Numbered from the stretch's first letter, positions 37,501 to 51,895 are shown. The stretch: DNA of 64,000 bases from Coturnix japonica (GCF_001577835.2 NW_015439533.1:308494-372493), one strand, 5' to 3'. Notes: a model not told the origin generated them from the sequence alone. Made by a program: numbers and translations.

Positions 37501-39600
37501 GCCCTCGCGCGTGCGCGATGCCTGTGCCCGGTACCGCGGCGGCCCGGAGCGCGGGGGGCGTGGGGCGGGGCGGCTTGGGCTGGGGTCCGCTATGGGCTGG
37601 GGTCAGCTCTGGCTGGTGGTTCAGCTCTGCGCTGGGTCCGCTCTGGACCATAGCTGACCCCATCCCATAGCTGACCCCATCCCATAGCTGACCCCATCCC
37701 ATATCCCGCCCCTCCCCACGCCCCCCTCGCCCGGTTCCTCCCGCCGTACCGTGCATTACAGGCATCTCGCAGCGCTCGTGTCACCACCCCACGCTGGCAG
37801 CACAGCTCCAGCAGCCGCTCCAGACGCGCGTGGGCCAGTGGGGCGTCCAGGCTGAGGTCGTTCAGCGCCGCGTACACCCGCTGGAAGCCCTGCAGCCGAC
37901 ACGTCGGTGCTGATACCGGTACCGATACCGATACCGGTACCGGTGCCGCCCCGTATCCCCCACCCCGCGCTCACCCGGTTCCCCGCACAGCGGGTACTCG
38001 CGCAGCAGCACGTTCATCTGCGGGACGCGGACACGGGACACGGGGATGTTGTGCGGGGACGAGGGGAGGCGGCACCGGGAGGTGACGGGGGGGGGGATGG
38101 GGATGTTGAGCAAGGATGGGGCAGGAGCACGTGGAGAACACGTTCACCTGGCGTGTTCGCAGCCCACGCGGCCCTTGTAGCGCTCCAGGAAATCCAGTGG
38201 CAGCGCGTGGTCGGCCGCCGCCCGGGCAATGAACTGCCCCAGCATCTGGGTTGGGGGGGCGCGGAGTCAGCGCTTGGACCCCCGGCCCCTCACCCGTTCC
38301 CCACCGAGGCCTCGTCCCCAACCGCGAGACCCCGCCGGCACCTGGGGGGCTTCGGGGCTGTCGAGGATGAGGTCGGGGGGGTCCCGCAGCATCTCGTCGA
38401 AGGTTCGCTCGTCCTCGGGGCTCAGCACGCGGCCCAGCAGCTCGGACAGCAGCCGCGACGTCAGCTCTCGGTGACTCGCTCTGCCCTCCACCGCCAGCGC
38501 CGGCACCGCGTGTCTCCGGCCGCCCAGGTTCAGCCCCCGCAGCAGCTCCTGCGCCCGGCACCGCGCCGCCCGTGGGTGCCCACACCGGGCCACGGCCCGG
38601 CCCCAAATCCCCTCCATCCCTACGGTGCCCCCGTCCCCTCCACGAGAGACTCCGCTCCTTCCCGAGGGCTCCCACCTGGACCCCCTCCCTGCCGCCAGGG
38701 CTGTGCCCCGCAGACCCCCCTGCCCCCCACGGGTCCCCTCCCCCTGACGCACCACAACCTCGCCGGTGTCCCCGTGCTCGCAGTACTCCAGCACCATGGG
38801 CTGCACGTTCTGCTCCAGCTCGTCCTCCTCCAGTTCGGGCATCACGGTGGCACAGACCGTGTCCCCCTGCGCGGTCGGACGGGGGGCTCCGGTGGGGCGC
38901 CCGCAGTGGGGGCTGCGGGGCGGGCGCGGGGTGGGGGAGGGCTCGGCTGTACCTGCGCCACTTCGTCGTAGTTGGGGTCGCGGGCGTCGGGCTCGTGGTA
39001 GCCGTACCCCACGCCGGGGCCCCCCACACGCCTTTACCCCCCGCGCCGCCTGCAGCGGGCAGAGGAGGGGCTCAGCCGGGGGCACGGCGGGCTCCCTATG
39101 GGGGCTGCGGGGCCGCCCCGCGCTCACCTTTCTTGGGCAGCCCGCGGCCCTTCCCGCAGCGCGGTCTCCGCTCGTGCGCTGCCCTTGGGGCTGCCGGGTT
39201 CGGCTCCGGGCTCTTCGGCCGGCGGCTCCCGGGCGGAGTCCCGGGACGAGACGCGCCGCAGCCGCCGCTTGGCCTCGGCCCTGAGCTGCGCCTCGTGCTC
39301 CAGTTTCTCCGGGGGAGCCCAGGGCCGCGACCCCCCGGCGCCGTCCCCCCCCTCTTCTTCCTCCCCCTCCTCCTCTTCCTCTTCCTCCTCTTCCTCCTCC
39401 TGCTGCTGCTGCTCCGCGCTCGGTCCCTGCGTGCACGGGCGGCCCGTCACCGCGCTCCGAAGGGACCCCGCGGACCCTCCCACACACCGTCCCCGGCGGG
39501 GAACCCCCCGGCACCGCCCCGGGGCTCCGCTCCCGATACTTGCCACGGCGAACGGGGCGCGGGCGACGGTGTCCGGCTCGGCCGTGCTGGAGGCGGACAT
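34502..39600 (-). CDS. PDCD4-like MA3-domain translation inhibitor; frame breaks and missing exons (pseudogene or assembly damage)
   Basis: Clear PDCD4 homology on - strand: 39600-39128 (AEAKRRLRRVSSRDS, then GKGRGLPKK in a shifted frame), 39031-38953 (GVWGAP, shifted, DPNYDEVAQ), 38866-38753 (LEYCEHGDTGEVV), 38548-38342 (ELLRGLNLGG, EGRASHREL, LILDSPEAPQ), 38245-38148 (LGQFIARAAADH, YKGRVGCEHA), 38017-37975 (MNVLLREYPLCGEP), 37889-37750 (RVYAALNDLSLDAPLAH) and 34553-34502 (ARKRFVSEGDGGRVQQ, stop). Two single-base breaks lie at C runs. Junctions 38148/38017 (phase 2 to 0) and 37975/37889 (phase 1 to 0) are incompatible, so the inter-MA3 linker and the core of MA3-C are absent. The LDxP loops, tied to eIF4A binding in PDCD4, remain in both MA3 halves. 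The degron DSGxxS reads DSAREP here. The exact first exon is uncertain: 39600-39128 is open, but an intron may lie within it. Confidence 0.8.
34741..34886. repeat. 15-bp repeat CCCATAGCTGACCCCAT, left array
   Basis: About nine units of CATAGCTGACCCCATCC, cut off by the gap at 34887. The same repeat reappears at 37640-37710. Confidence 0.9.
34887..34911. other. Assembly gap
   Basis: 25 N at the end of the left CATAGCTGACCC array. A short run of fixed size suggests a gap of unknown length. Confidence 0.99.
34912..35660. other. Unrecognised sequence, left part of the anomalous block
   Basis: Moderately GC-rich, free of minisatellites and unlike its surroundings. No convincing exon in either strand. 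It runs into the CR1 fragment and may belong to a repeat I do not recognise, or to a contig placed here by scaffolding. Confidence 0.4.
35675..36005 (+). mobile_element. CR1 LINE 3' fragment, + orientation
   Basis: Matches the CR1 3' end: AAGGGGAAATGGTTTAAAGT, then GGAGGTGTTCAAGGCCCG, TTTGGATGGGGCCTCTGGGC, GAGGTCCCCTTCCAACCTGG and the terminal ATTCCTGTGATTCTGTGA. It is 5'-truncated and somewhat diverged. CR1 is the dominant LINE of birds, which supports avian origin. Confidence 0.85.
36006..37330. other. AT-rich unrecognised sequence, right part of the anomalous block
   Basis: Markedly AT- and T-rich (for example the T run at about 36352-36367), in strong contrast to the rest of the window. 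No reliable coding exon; short open frames here match nothing I recognise. It could be microchromosome-foreign sequence or an inserted segment. Confidence 0.5.
37640..37712. repeat. CATAGCTGACCCCATCC repeat, right array
   Basis: Four to five units of the same repeat seen at 34741-34886, now 2.7 kb away on the far side of the AT-rich block. Confidence 0.9.
37903..37965. repeat. GGTACCGATACC repeat in a PDCD4-like intron
   Basis: GATACC/GGTACC hexamers fill the 85-bp interval between the exons at 37975 and 37889, where an exon seems to be missing. Confidence 0.8.
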
Positions 39601-40070
39601 CCCGGCGGCACCGGGACCGGCACCGGCACCGGGATCGGAGGGAGGGGAGTGGGAGCGCTGCTCCGCCGGACCCCGCCCCGCCGCGCGGAGGAAGTGACCG
39701 GGAGGAGGCGGCGGCATCACGGGAGCCGTAGTCCCACCGGCACCGGCACAAACGGGGCGCGGGGCGGGCGAGGGTCCCGAGGGGCTCCGTGCACGCACGG
39801 ACCCGTGCGGGGGAATCTCAGACCCCACCGTGGATGCTCCCGACCGGCACCAAACGGCACGTCCACGGGGAACCGGACACGCCGCGGTGCGGACGGAGCT
39901 CGGAGGAGGGGACGGAACCCGCCCGGTGTCCCCGCGGGGGCAGCGCCGAGGGCAGACGGTGACGGCGCGGGGCGGGGAGCGACGCGTCGGGATGTTCGTG
40001 GACACGGGGCGGGACCGGCCCCGACCGCAGCCCCCGCGCGGGACCCCCGGGACCGGGACCGGAGCCGGAG
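39601..40070. promoter_or_regulatory. 5' region of the PDCD4-like gene
   Basis: CpG-rich, TATA-less sequence between the PDCD4-like start and the 3' end of CCDC142. Human MRPL53 lies in the equivalent interval, but no MRPL53-like exon is visible. Confidence 0.4.
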
Positions 40071-40086
40071 CTCAGCGCCACGTGGT

Positions 40087-40092
40087 TTTATT
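40087..40092 (-). terminator. CCDC142: CCDC142 poly(A) signal 5 bp after the stop codon
   Basis: TTTATT on + (AATAAA on -) ends four bases from the TGA at 40097-40099. The 3'UTR would be only about 25-30 nt long. Confidence 0.7.
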
Positions 40093-40096
40093 GCGC

Positions 40097-43000
40097 TCAG
40101 CCCTCGGGGCTCTTGGCCATGCAGGGCAGCCCCGGGACCCGCCAGCGCCGCGCTCCGTGCAGCCGCAGCGCCAACCACTGCTGCTGCCCGGCCGACAGGT
40201 ACGACTCGGGGGGGGCGCCGCGGGACCGGCCGGGGGCGTCTGCGCCGGGAACGGGCGGGGGGGGCCCCGCTGCCTCCAGGGTGTCCAGGCTGTGCAGGCT
40301 GCTGGCGCCCAGCTCCTGTGCGCGGCCACCGTGGTTGGAACCTGGAGGGGGAGGTGGCAGAGTCGGGGGGGGGAGCGCAGGGGGAGCTGTGGGGGCTCCC
40401 AGCTTTGTCTCATCTCTATTTCTGCCCCAATCCTCGTCCTCATCCCCTTCCTCATCTCCACCGACATCCCCGTTCCCACCCCATCTCCGTTCCATTTCTG
40501 TCCTTGTCCCTCCACTCCCCTCCCCACCCGATCCCCATCCCATCTCCGTCCCATTTCCGTCCCATTTCTGTCCCTATCCTTGTCCGTGTCCATCCCCCTC
40601 CCCGCCCTGTCCCCATCCCATCTCCAGCCCATCCCCTCCCCGTCCCATCCTGTCCCGCCCCCTCCTCACAGCAGTGCCGCAGGGAGCTCCAGCCGTGGGA
40701 TGGCAGATAGGCCTTTCCGCTGGGCTGCTGCAGGAGGCAGAGGATGGCGCCGTCCATCTGCTGGAGGATCCGCAGGGACAGCAGCTCCTGCCGCGTGTCG
40801 GGCTCCAGCCCGTACTGCTCGCACTGCACCAGCTGCCGCACCAGCGCGAAGTCCCGCTGCAGCTGCAGAGCGCCCTGCAGGCTGCGGGCAGCGCCTCAGC
40901 ACCCGCACAGCGCCCAGACCGACCCCCAGCCCCCCCCGGCTCCCCACGGACCTGAACTTGATCTTCCGTGCCAGGATATGATCCATCCACGCCTCCACGA
41001 ACGCCGTCAGCACTCGTGCCAACGTGGGCACCTGCGAGTCGCGGGGCAGCAGCTGGGCGCCCTGCAGCACCTGGCCCAGCACCGACTGCGCCGCCGCCGC
41101 CGCGTATTCGCTGGGGGAGCTGGGCAGCTCTATGGGGACACGGCGTCAGCACCGGGACACGAGGAGGACGAGGAGGAGGAGGGGATGGGGGCCGCCACCC
41201 ACCGGCTCTGAGGCCGAGCCTCCAGTGCCGGCCCAGCGGCATGGTCTGCTCGAAGATCTCCGCCGACATCCGCTTGCAGTCCGTGGAGAAGAGCTTCAGC
41301 ACGTCCCCCGCGAACAGCTGGGGGCAGAGGGGGTCAACGGGGGCCGCAGGGTGGGTCAATGGGGGCCGCAGGGTGGGTCCCCAGCCCAGGACCCGCTGTG
41401 GGCCCCCAGAGCTCCGTTACCGGCCGTACCTGGATGCTGTTGGCCGCGGATCGGATCTGCAGGCACAGCCACCTCTCGTGGTGGGAGCGCAGCCGCCGGT
41501 GGGGCTCGAGGTGCTGCGGGCCGCCCTCGGGCTCCGGGAAGGCCGCGTTCACCAGCAGCTGCAGCGCGTCCGTCTCGGCCTTCAGCAGCTGCGGAGCGGA
41601 GGGTGGTGACCTCAAACCGGCCCCGGGGCCGCAGTCCCGCACCGCGCCGAGCCCCGCACCCACCTGCAGGTCTCCCTGCGTGACGAGCAGGAACTGCGGC
41701 AGGGACCACGCGGCCAGGTACTGGAAGGCTTTGCCCATCAGCCAGGAGCACGAGGCCTGAGCCGTGGCCAGGCAGCAGCCCAGCAGCTGCAGGCGCAGGC
41801 AGGGGGAGCCGGGGGGGCCGCCTGGGGAGCGGAGCGGGGAGGGGGCGTCACTCAGAACTGAGCACAGCGGAGGCGGATCGCCCCCATCCCCGGGTCCCGG
41901 CCATGCCCCGCTCACCGTCCGGACCGTCCGGCAGGTTCCGCAGGGCGGAGCTCAGGGCCGGGTAGAGCCGCTGTAGGAGCCGCGCTGTGCCGCTGTGCGC
42001 CGCGCCGTCCGACAGCTCCGGCACCGCGCAGCGATCGCTGAGCCCCGAGCCCAGCGCCAGGGCGAAGTCTGCGGGGAGACGCGACGTGAGCGGTGCCCGG
42101 AGCCGTGCGGGTCCCTCCCCCCCGTCCGCCCCACGCGTACCTCGCTGCCAGGCCAGCAGGGCGCCCCGGCACTGCAGCCGCCGGCACAGCCGCCCCAGCT
42201 CCTCCTCGCACTCCGCGGGGATGCGGCCTGCGGACGGACAGCGCTGAGGACCGGCCCGCGGGGCTCCGCGTGGCGCCGTGTTTCCGCGGGGAGCGGAGCC
42301 GCCCCTCCCGCACGTACCGGCACCGAGCGCCCGCTGCAGCTCCCGCGCGGCGCCGACGGCGCTTCCCGTCCCGCCGGCCGCCAGCTCCAGCCGAGGACCC
42401 AGCGCGGCGCCGGCCGCCTCCCAGCACAGCGGGCGGTACCGGGCGTGCAGAGCCTCGGCCGCCGCCGCGTGCGTCGCGTCCAGCCAGCGAACCGCCTTGC
42501 GGGCCGAGCCCGGCCGCGGGGACGGAGCCGCGGGGCTCCCGGTGGGAACGGCGAGGGCGGAGCGCCAAAGGCCGTCGGCGGAGGCCACCAGCACCTGCAG
42601 CGCGGGGACCACGAGCCGCTCGTCGTCGAGGCACAGCGCCCGCAGCTGCTCGGGGAGGTCCCGCCCCGCATCCTCCTCCTCCTCCTCCCCCGCGGATCCG
42701 CCGTCTCGGGGCCGCAGGAGCCGCGCGAGGTTCTCGGCCGCCCGCCGGCCCCGCTCGGCCGCCAGCAGCGCCAGCACCCGCCGCAGGGGGAAGGCGCGGG
42801 GCCGCATCCCCGCAGCGCAGCGCGGCTCCGGGCCCAGCTCCCCCAGCGCGCGGTTGTAGGTGTCCAGGCCTCGGAACAGGTCGCCCAGCAGCGCCGGGGG
42901 GGTCCCGTCCCGCATCGCCCCGCGCAGCGCCGCCTCCAAACGCCGCTCGAGCAGCAGCGCCGCCTGCAGCGCCAGCAGCCGCAGCGCCCGCCGCATGTAC

Positions 43001-44170
43001 CGCACCGCCTCGTGCCGCCGCAGCAGCAGCGGCCGCAGCCACGCGTCGCCCCGCATCCGCCGCCGCAGCGCGGCCCAGTGCCCGGCGTGAACCCGCAGCT
43101 CCTCGCACAGCGCCCGCAGCGCCCGCGGCTCCGGCTCCGGCTCCGGGCCCAGCAGCCGCCGGACGAAGTCGGAGCCGCCCTTGAGGCGGCGGCTGTAGCT
43201 CCGGGCCACGCGCAGCTGGTGCCGGTGCAGGAGCAGCGCGTGCAGCGCGGCGCAGCGCTCGGCCACGCGTGGGTGCGCGGCGTGGAAGCAGAAGGCGGCG
43301 GCGGGCGGCGGCAGCACGTGGCCGTGGAACGTCTCGGTGCGCGGGTTTTCCCACGCGCGGAACGAGCCACGCAGCCCCTGGAAGCTCCGCTCAACCTGCA
43401 CCGCCAGGAGCTGCGCAGCGTCTGTATCGTCCGTATCATCCGCATCGTCCGTATCATCCACATCGGCCGCATCGTTACCGGCCCCGTCGGGCTCCTCGGG
43501 TTCCCCGTCGCTGTCGGACGCGTTGGAGCCGCCGGGCCGGGCCCCGCGCAGCCGGAGGATCCCGGGGCTGACGCAGCTGCGCAGCATCGCCTCGGCCCGG
43601 TGCAGGGAGCGGGACAGCCCGGCCCGGGAGCTGCCGCCTGCGGGATGGAGCGACGGGGGAACGAACGGGGAACGTGCGGCCAAACGGGGGACACGGGGGG
43701 GGCGGGGGATGTCGGGGTGCGGGACCGGCAGCGCCGGGCTCACCTGCGGGCTCTGCGGGCTGCACGACGCCCCCGGGCACGGCGGGCACGGCGGGCAGGG
43801 CGCCCCGCGGCGGCGGCGGCGGCACTCGGGCCATGAGCAGCAGCAGCAGCGAGTCCAGGCCGGGCCCGTCGGTTCCCAGCAGCTGCCGGAACGGGGCGGG
43901 CGCCGTTAGCACGGGGAAACGGCCCGGCCCCGTCCGGCCGAGCGATGGCGGCGGCCCCGAACTCGGCTCCGAGAACCCGAACGGCTCCGGGCCGCGCCGC
44001 CCCCAGCCCCCAGCGCCGCTCCGCCCCCCGCGCCCGGCCCGGGTCGCCCCGCCATCGCCCCGAGCTCCGCCGTCGAACGAGCCCCACCATCGCCCCGAGC
44101 CGCTCCACGGCACCGGGCCCCGCTCCCCGCTCACCTGCAGGCCCGGCCTGGCGCCCGGCCCGTCCTCCAT
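40097..44170 (-). CDS. CCDC142: Coiled-coil domain-containing protein 142 (CCDC142)
   Basis: Eleven - strand exons: 44170-44135, 43882-43744, 43637-42318, 42227-42141, 42068-41916, 41821-41664, 41588-41430, 41317-41203, 41129-40952, 40881-40670 and 40341-40097. All phases agree; about 933 residues (human about 750). Landmarks shared with human are ECEEELGRLCRRLQ, GKAFQYLAAW, RHWRLGLRA, SPSEYA, AWMDHILARKIKFSLQGALQL, ILQQMDGAILCLLQQP, LNSLESLE-like SLHSLDTLEA, and the C-terminal QQQWLALRLHGARRWRVP...SPEG. Exon 3 (about 440 codons) encodes an Arg/Leu/Ala-rich helical region and an acidic run DDTDDADDTDDTD from a trinucleotide-like repeat. No biochemical function is established. It shares a 281-bp divergent promoter with TTC31, as in human. 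Confidence 0.93.
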
Positions 44171-44451
44171 TTCCCGCAGCGTCCCGGAGCCCGGCGGAAA
44201 TGAGCTCAACACCGCGCCGTTAATCCGGCAGCGCCCGGGGGACACCGGGACGGCGCGGGGCGGTGTGGGCCGGGACGCAGCGCCCGGCGGATCTTGGGCC
44301 TCGCCGGCCACCGTCTCGCCCTCGTCCAAGATGGCGGCGGCCGCTTCGCGCCCCACTTCCGGCGTCCGAACTGCGGGCGCTTCCGGTAGCGGGGGGCGGT
44401 TCGTCCCGCCGCGTTTCGGTTTCGTTTGTTGTCGCCCCGCCCCGCGCGGCC
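44171..44451. promoter_or_regulatory. Bidirectional CCDC142/TTC31 promoter with YY1 and ETS sites
   Basis: 281 bp between two divergent start codons. It holds a YY1 site CAAGATGGCGG (44327-44337) and two ETS cores, ACTTCCGG (44355-44362) and GCTTCCGG (44379-44386), in CpG-rich, TATA-less sequence. Confidence 0.65.
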
Positions 44452-48806
<4,355 letters not shown>

Positions 48807-49121
48807 CCTCCCCCGTGTTCGCTGCTGAGCCGGGAACCTTCCTCGTGTCTCGGGGTGCGGCGCGGGACCCCGCCGGGCGCTGCCGGACCCACGGAGGAGC
48901 CCGGAGCGCTGCGGGAGCTCAGGGCCGCACGCCGGGCTTTGGAGCCTCGCTCCTGCCGCAGCCTCACGTGCCTTCTCCCCGCAGCGGCCCGGCCCCGTCC
49001 CGCTGCCCCACCGCTCCTACCTCGTGCCCCATCGTGGCTGTGCCTCGGGCCGGTCCGGGGGGGTCGGTACCCACAGGGGCAGCCCCTTCCTTCGGGGCTG
49101 TGCTCCTGCTTCGGGTTTCTT

Positions 49122-49127
49122 AATAAA
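49122..49127 (+). terminator. TTC31: TTC31 poly(A) signal
   Basis: AATAAA at 49122-49127, 316 bp after the TTC31 stop, followed by an A-rich then T-rich stretch. Confidence 0.8.
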
Positions 49128-49354
49128 AAAGAACTGACAGTGCCTTGCTTTGCTCTCTCCCTCAGCCTGGGCCCCTTCCTGTGATGTAAATCCCCCTGGG
49201 CTGGGTGGGGGCACCTTGGGGTGCACAGTGTCCCCCGGGATACCCAGCACTTGGGGGACCCATAGGGTGGAATCGGGGCTGCGGGTGCTCCGGGGCGGCA
49301 GAGGAAAGTGTGCGGAGCCCATTGTAGGTGAGGGAAACGCCCGGCTGGGGGGGA

Positions 49355-49515
49355 AGGTTGGATTAATATGCAAATCCACGGCGGGGAGAAGGAGCGCGGG
49401 AGCCAGCGAGTAATTAATCACTAGTTAAAAGAAATGAATCCCAACAGCGGAGCTTGTCAGCAAACAGCGGTGGAGGTAATCAGCCAGAAAATTGGAAGAG
49501 GAAAGAGATGAGTGT
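49355..49515. promoter_or_regulatory. Candidate conserved enhancer with octamer ATGCAAAT and TAAT sites
   Basis: AT-rich island in GC-rich DNA between TTC31 and LBX2. It holds a perfect POU octamer ATGCAAAT (49368-49375), the homeodomain-type TAATTAATCA (49411-49420), and further TAAT/ATTA cores. Composition and site density suggest a developmental enhancer; conservation cannot be checked here. Confidence 0.45.
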
Positions 49516-49559
49516 GGGGAGAAGGGAAGCGCGGGGTGAGGCTGACGGGTCCCCGGCCG

Positions 49560-49945
49560 GCAGCACGGCACGGCACGGCCCGGCACGGCATAGCACGGCA
49601 CGGCACGGCACGGCATAGCACGGCACAGCACGGCACGGCACGGCACAACACGGCACGGCACAGCACGGCACGGCACGGCACGGCACGGCATAGCACGGCA
49701 CGGCACGGCACGGCACGGCATAGCACGGCACGGCACGGCACGGCATAGCACGGCACGGCACGGCACGGCACGGCACGGCACGGCACGGCACGGCACAGCA
49801 CGGCACGGCACGGCACGGCACGGCACGGCACAGCACAGCACGGCACGGCACAGCACGGCACGGCACGGCACGGCACGGCACGGCACAGCACGGCACGGCA
49901 CAGCACGGCACGGCACGGCACGGCACTGCACGGCACGGCAGCCGT
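49560..49945. repeat. (GGCAC)n pentanucleotide array, about 75 units
   Basis: Almost pure CACGG pentamers with scattered CACAG and CATAG variants, always in register. Confidence 0.95.
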
Positions 49946-50520
49946 CCCGAGGCCATGGGGATGGACACGCTGTGCGTGGGTGTGAGCTGGTCCCGTGCCG
50001 GGGGTTGGGGGACACGCGTGGCCGCAGCGCGGGGCTCTGTGCCCGGTGTGGGATCCCACGGCCACGGCTGTCCCCGGGCTCAGCCCCTCTGTGCGGTGCC
50101 CGGGGGGGGGCTGCGCACCGCCCGGCCCCTCAGCCGCTCCCACCCCGATCAGCTGCACCCCGGGATGGGGCTGGGGGCCGCGGCGGGGGCACCGCAGCTG
50201 CTCGGTACCGAGGGGCTGGAGGAGCGGGGGTCCGGGGCCGGTTCCTGCTGAGGGGATGGAGAGAAAACCCACCGGCTGAGCTGAGCGTCACCCAGCGCGG
50301 CCTCCCGCAGGGGGAGGGGCGGGGGGCCCCGAGGGCCGGGGGGCTGCGGGGACGGACAACTCCCCCCCATCACCACCGCATTATCCGCTCCACGTCCTCG
50401 CTGCGGCTGCGCGACGGTCGGGGGCCCGTGGGGCCGACGTGAGCCGCCGGCTGCGGGGCGGGGGGGCGGCCCCTCCGCTTTGCTCACCCGACGTGGAACG
50501 GACGGTGATGGACGGGGCTC
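49946..50520. other. GC-rich intergenic sequence without a recognised gene
   Basis: No exon, repeat or motif that I can support. Open frames here come from high GC content. Confidence 0.4.
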
Positions 50521-50524
50521 CACG

Positions 50525-50748
50525 GGGGATCCGCAACCCCACTACCGAGTGTGCAAACCCCACTACTGAGTGTGCAAACCCCACTACCGAGTGTGTAAAC
50601 CCCTCTACCGAGTGAGCAAACCCCACTACCGAGTGTGCAAACCCCACTACTGAGTGTGCAAACCCCACTACTGAGTGTGCAAACCCCACTACCGAGTGTG
50701 TAAACCCCACTACTGAGTGTGCAAACCCCACTACTGGGTGTGCAACCC
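50525..50748. repeat. 23-bp minisatellite (CCCCACTACCGAGTGTGCAAA)
   Basis: Nine to ten direct copies of AACCCCACTACYGAGTGTGCA with few substitutions. Confidence 0.93.
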
Positions 50749-50944
50749 CCCCCCCGGCTCTGTGACCCCGTGATCCCCCCCGTGGTGGGGAGGCAGAGGA
50801 TCCGACCCCGTATCAGCACCGGGTGCACGCGGGGAGCCCCGGACCCCCGACCCCCCCACCCCGGGGCCGGGTCCCCTCCCGGGCGCTGCAGAATCGCAGC
50901 CGCAGCCCCGCGCCCCCCGCAGCCCCCCCCCCCATCCGCACGCT

Positions 50945-51145
50945 GCTACCTGTCAAATTAAACGCGATTCCCCGCGGGGGAAACGCTCAAAGGCACTTTC
51001 AGGGCTAAATCTCATTTTTTCCCCCCTCCCCCTCTGCCGCAGCGCTGGGGGAGGGGAGGGACAATGCAATTAAGAACGGAGCGATGACGGCGGAGCGGCC
51101 CCGCGCGGAAGTTGGCGGAGCTGTAATTGGATCGTGCGGGTTCGG
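50945..51145. promoter_or_regulatory. Candidate conserved noncoding element upstream of the LBX2 3' end
   Basis: Low-repeat sequence with CTGTCAAATTAAA, GGCTAAATCTCATTTTTT, ACAATGCAATTAAGAACGG and AGCTGTAATTGGATC. TGTCA (MEIS/TGIF-like) and ATTA cores recur. It stands out from the C/G-rich flanks; enhancer function is inferred. Confidence 0.35.
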
Positions 51146-51369
51146 GTGGCTGCGGGGGGGGCACCGGCGGGCGGTGACAGACGAACCCGGGGAGCTGAGG
51201 GGGCGGCAGCTGCGTGTCACCCCCCGGAGCGGTGGGGAGGGGGGGGAGGGAGGGAGGAGACCTCGAGGTGTGACGTCACCGCAGCATGACGTCATGGACG
51301 GGTGTCGGGGTGCGCAAAGTCCTGCGTGAGCGTGGGAGGGGCGCGAGCGGACAGACGGACACGGACGGA

Positions 51370-51870
51370 CGCATGGAGTCGTGTCTGTGTGTCCGTGTGT
51401 CCATATGGCCGCGTGTCCCTGTGTCCCCGTGTCCGTGTGTCCCCGTGACTCCGTATCTGTGTGTCCGTGTGTCCCCGTGTCCCCGTATCTGTGTGTCCGT
51501 GTGCTCGTATGTCTGTGTGTCCCCGTGTCCGTGTCTCACAATGTGAGTACCGCTGTCCCGCCTCCACCCCCCCCTCCATATCCCCGCGTCCCCCCATTCC
51601 CATCCCTGTGTCCCCATCTCTCTCTGTCCCCGTGTCCGTGTGACCCCGTGTCTGTCTGTCCCCGTGTCTGTGTCCCTGTGTCTCCGTTCCTCCCTCCTCG
51701 TGTTCCCCCATCCCTGTGTCCCCGTGTCTGTGTGTCCCACCGTGTGTCCCCGTGTCCCTCTGTCCCCCTCTCCTCCTGTTCCCGTGTCCCCCGTGCCCAT
51801 CACTACGTCCCCGTGTCCGTGTGTCCCCATGTCCGTATGTCACCGCGTCCCCGTGTCCCCATCCCCGCCC
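51370..51870. repeat. (GTGTCCCC)n-type minisatellite
   Basis: Dense array of GTGTCC, CCCCGTGTC and CTGTGT units downstream of LBX2. Confidence 0.85.
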
Positions 51871-51895
51871 CGCGCCCCGTTAAGGAGATGTCCCC

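Noticed and set aside
49425-50015. PCRAV-repeat proteins
   Set aside because: Artefact of translating the GGCAC pentamer array, open in every frame.
50525-50748. CRISPR-like array of 23-bp repeats
   Set aside because: Direct head-to-tail copies without spacers.
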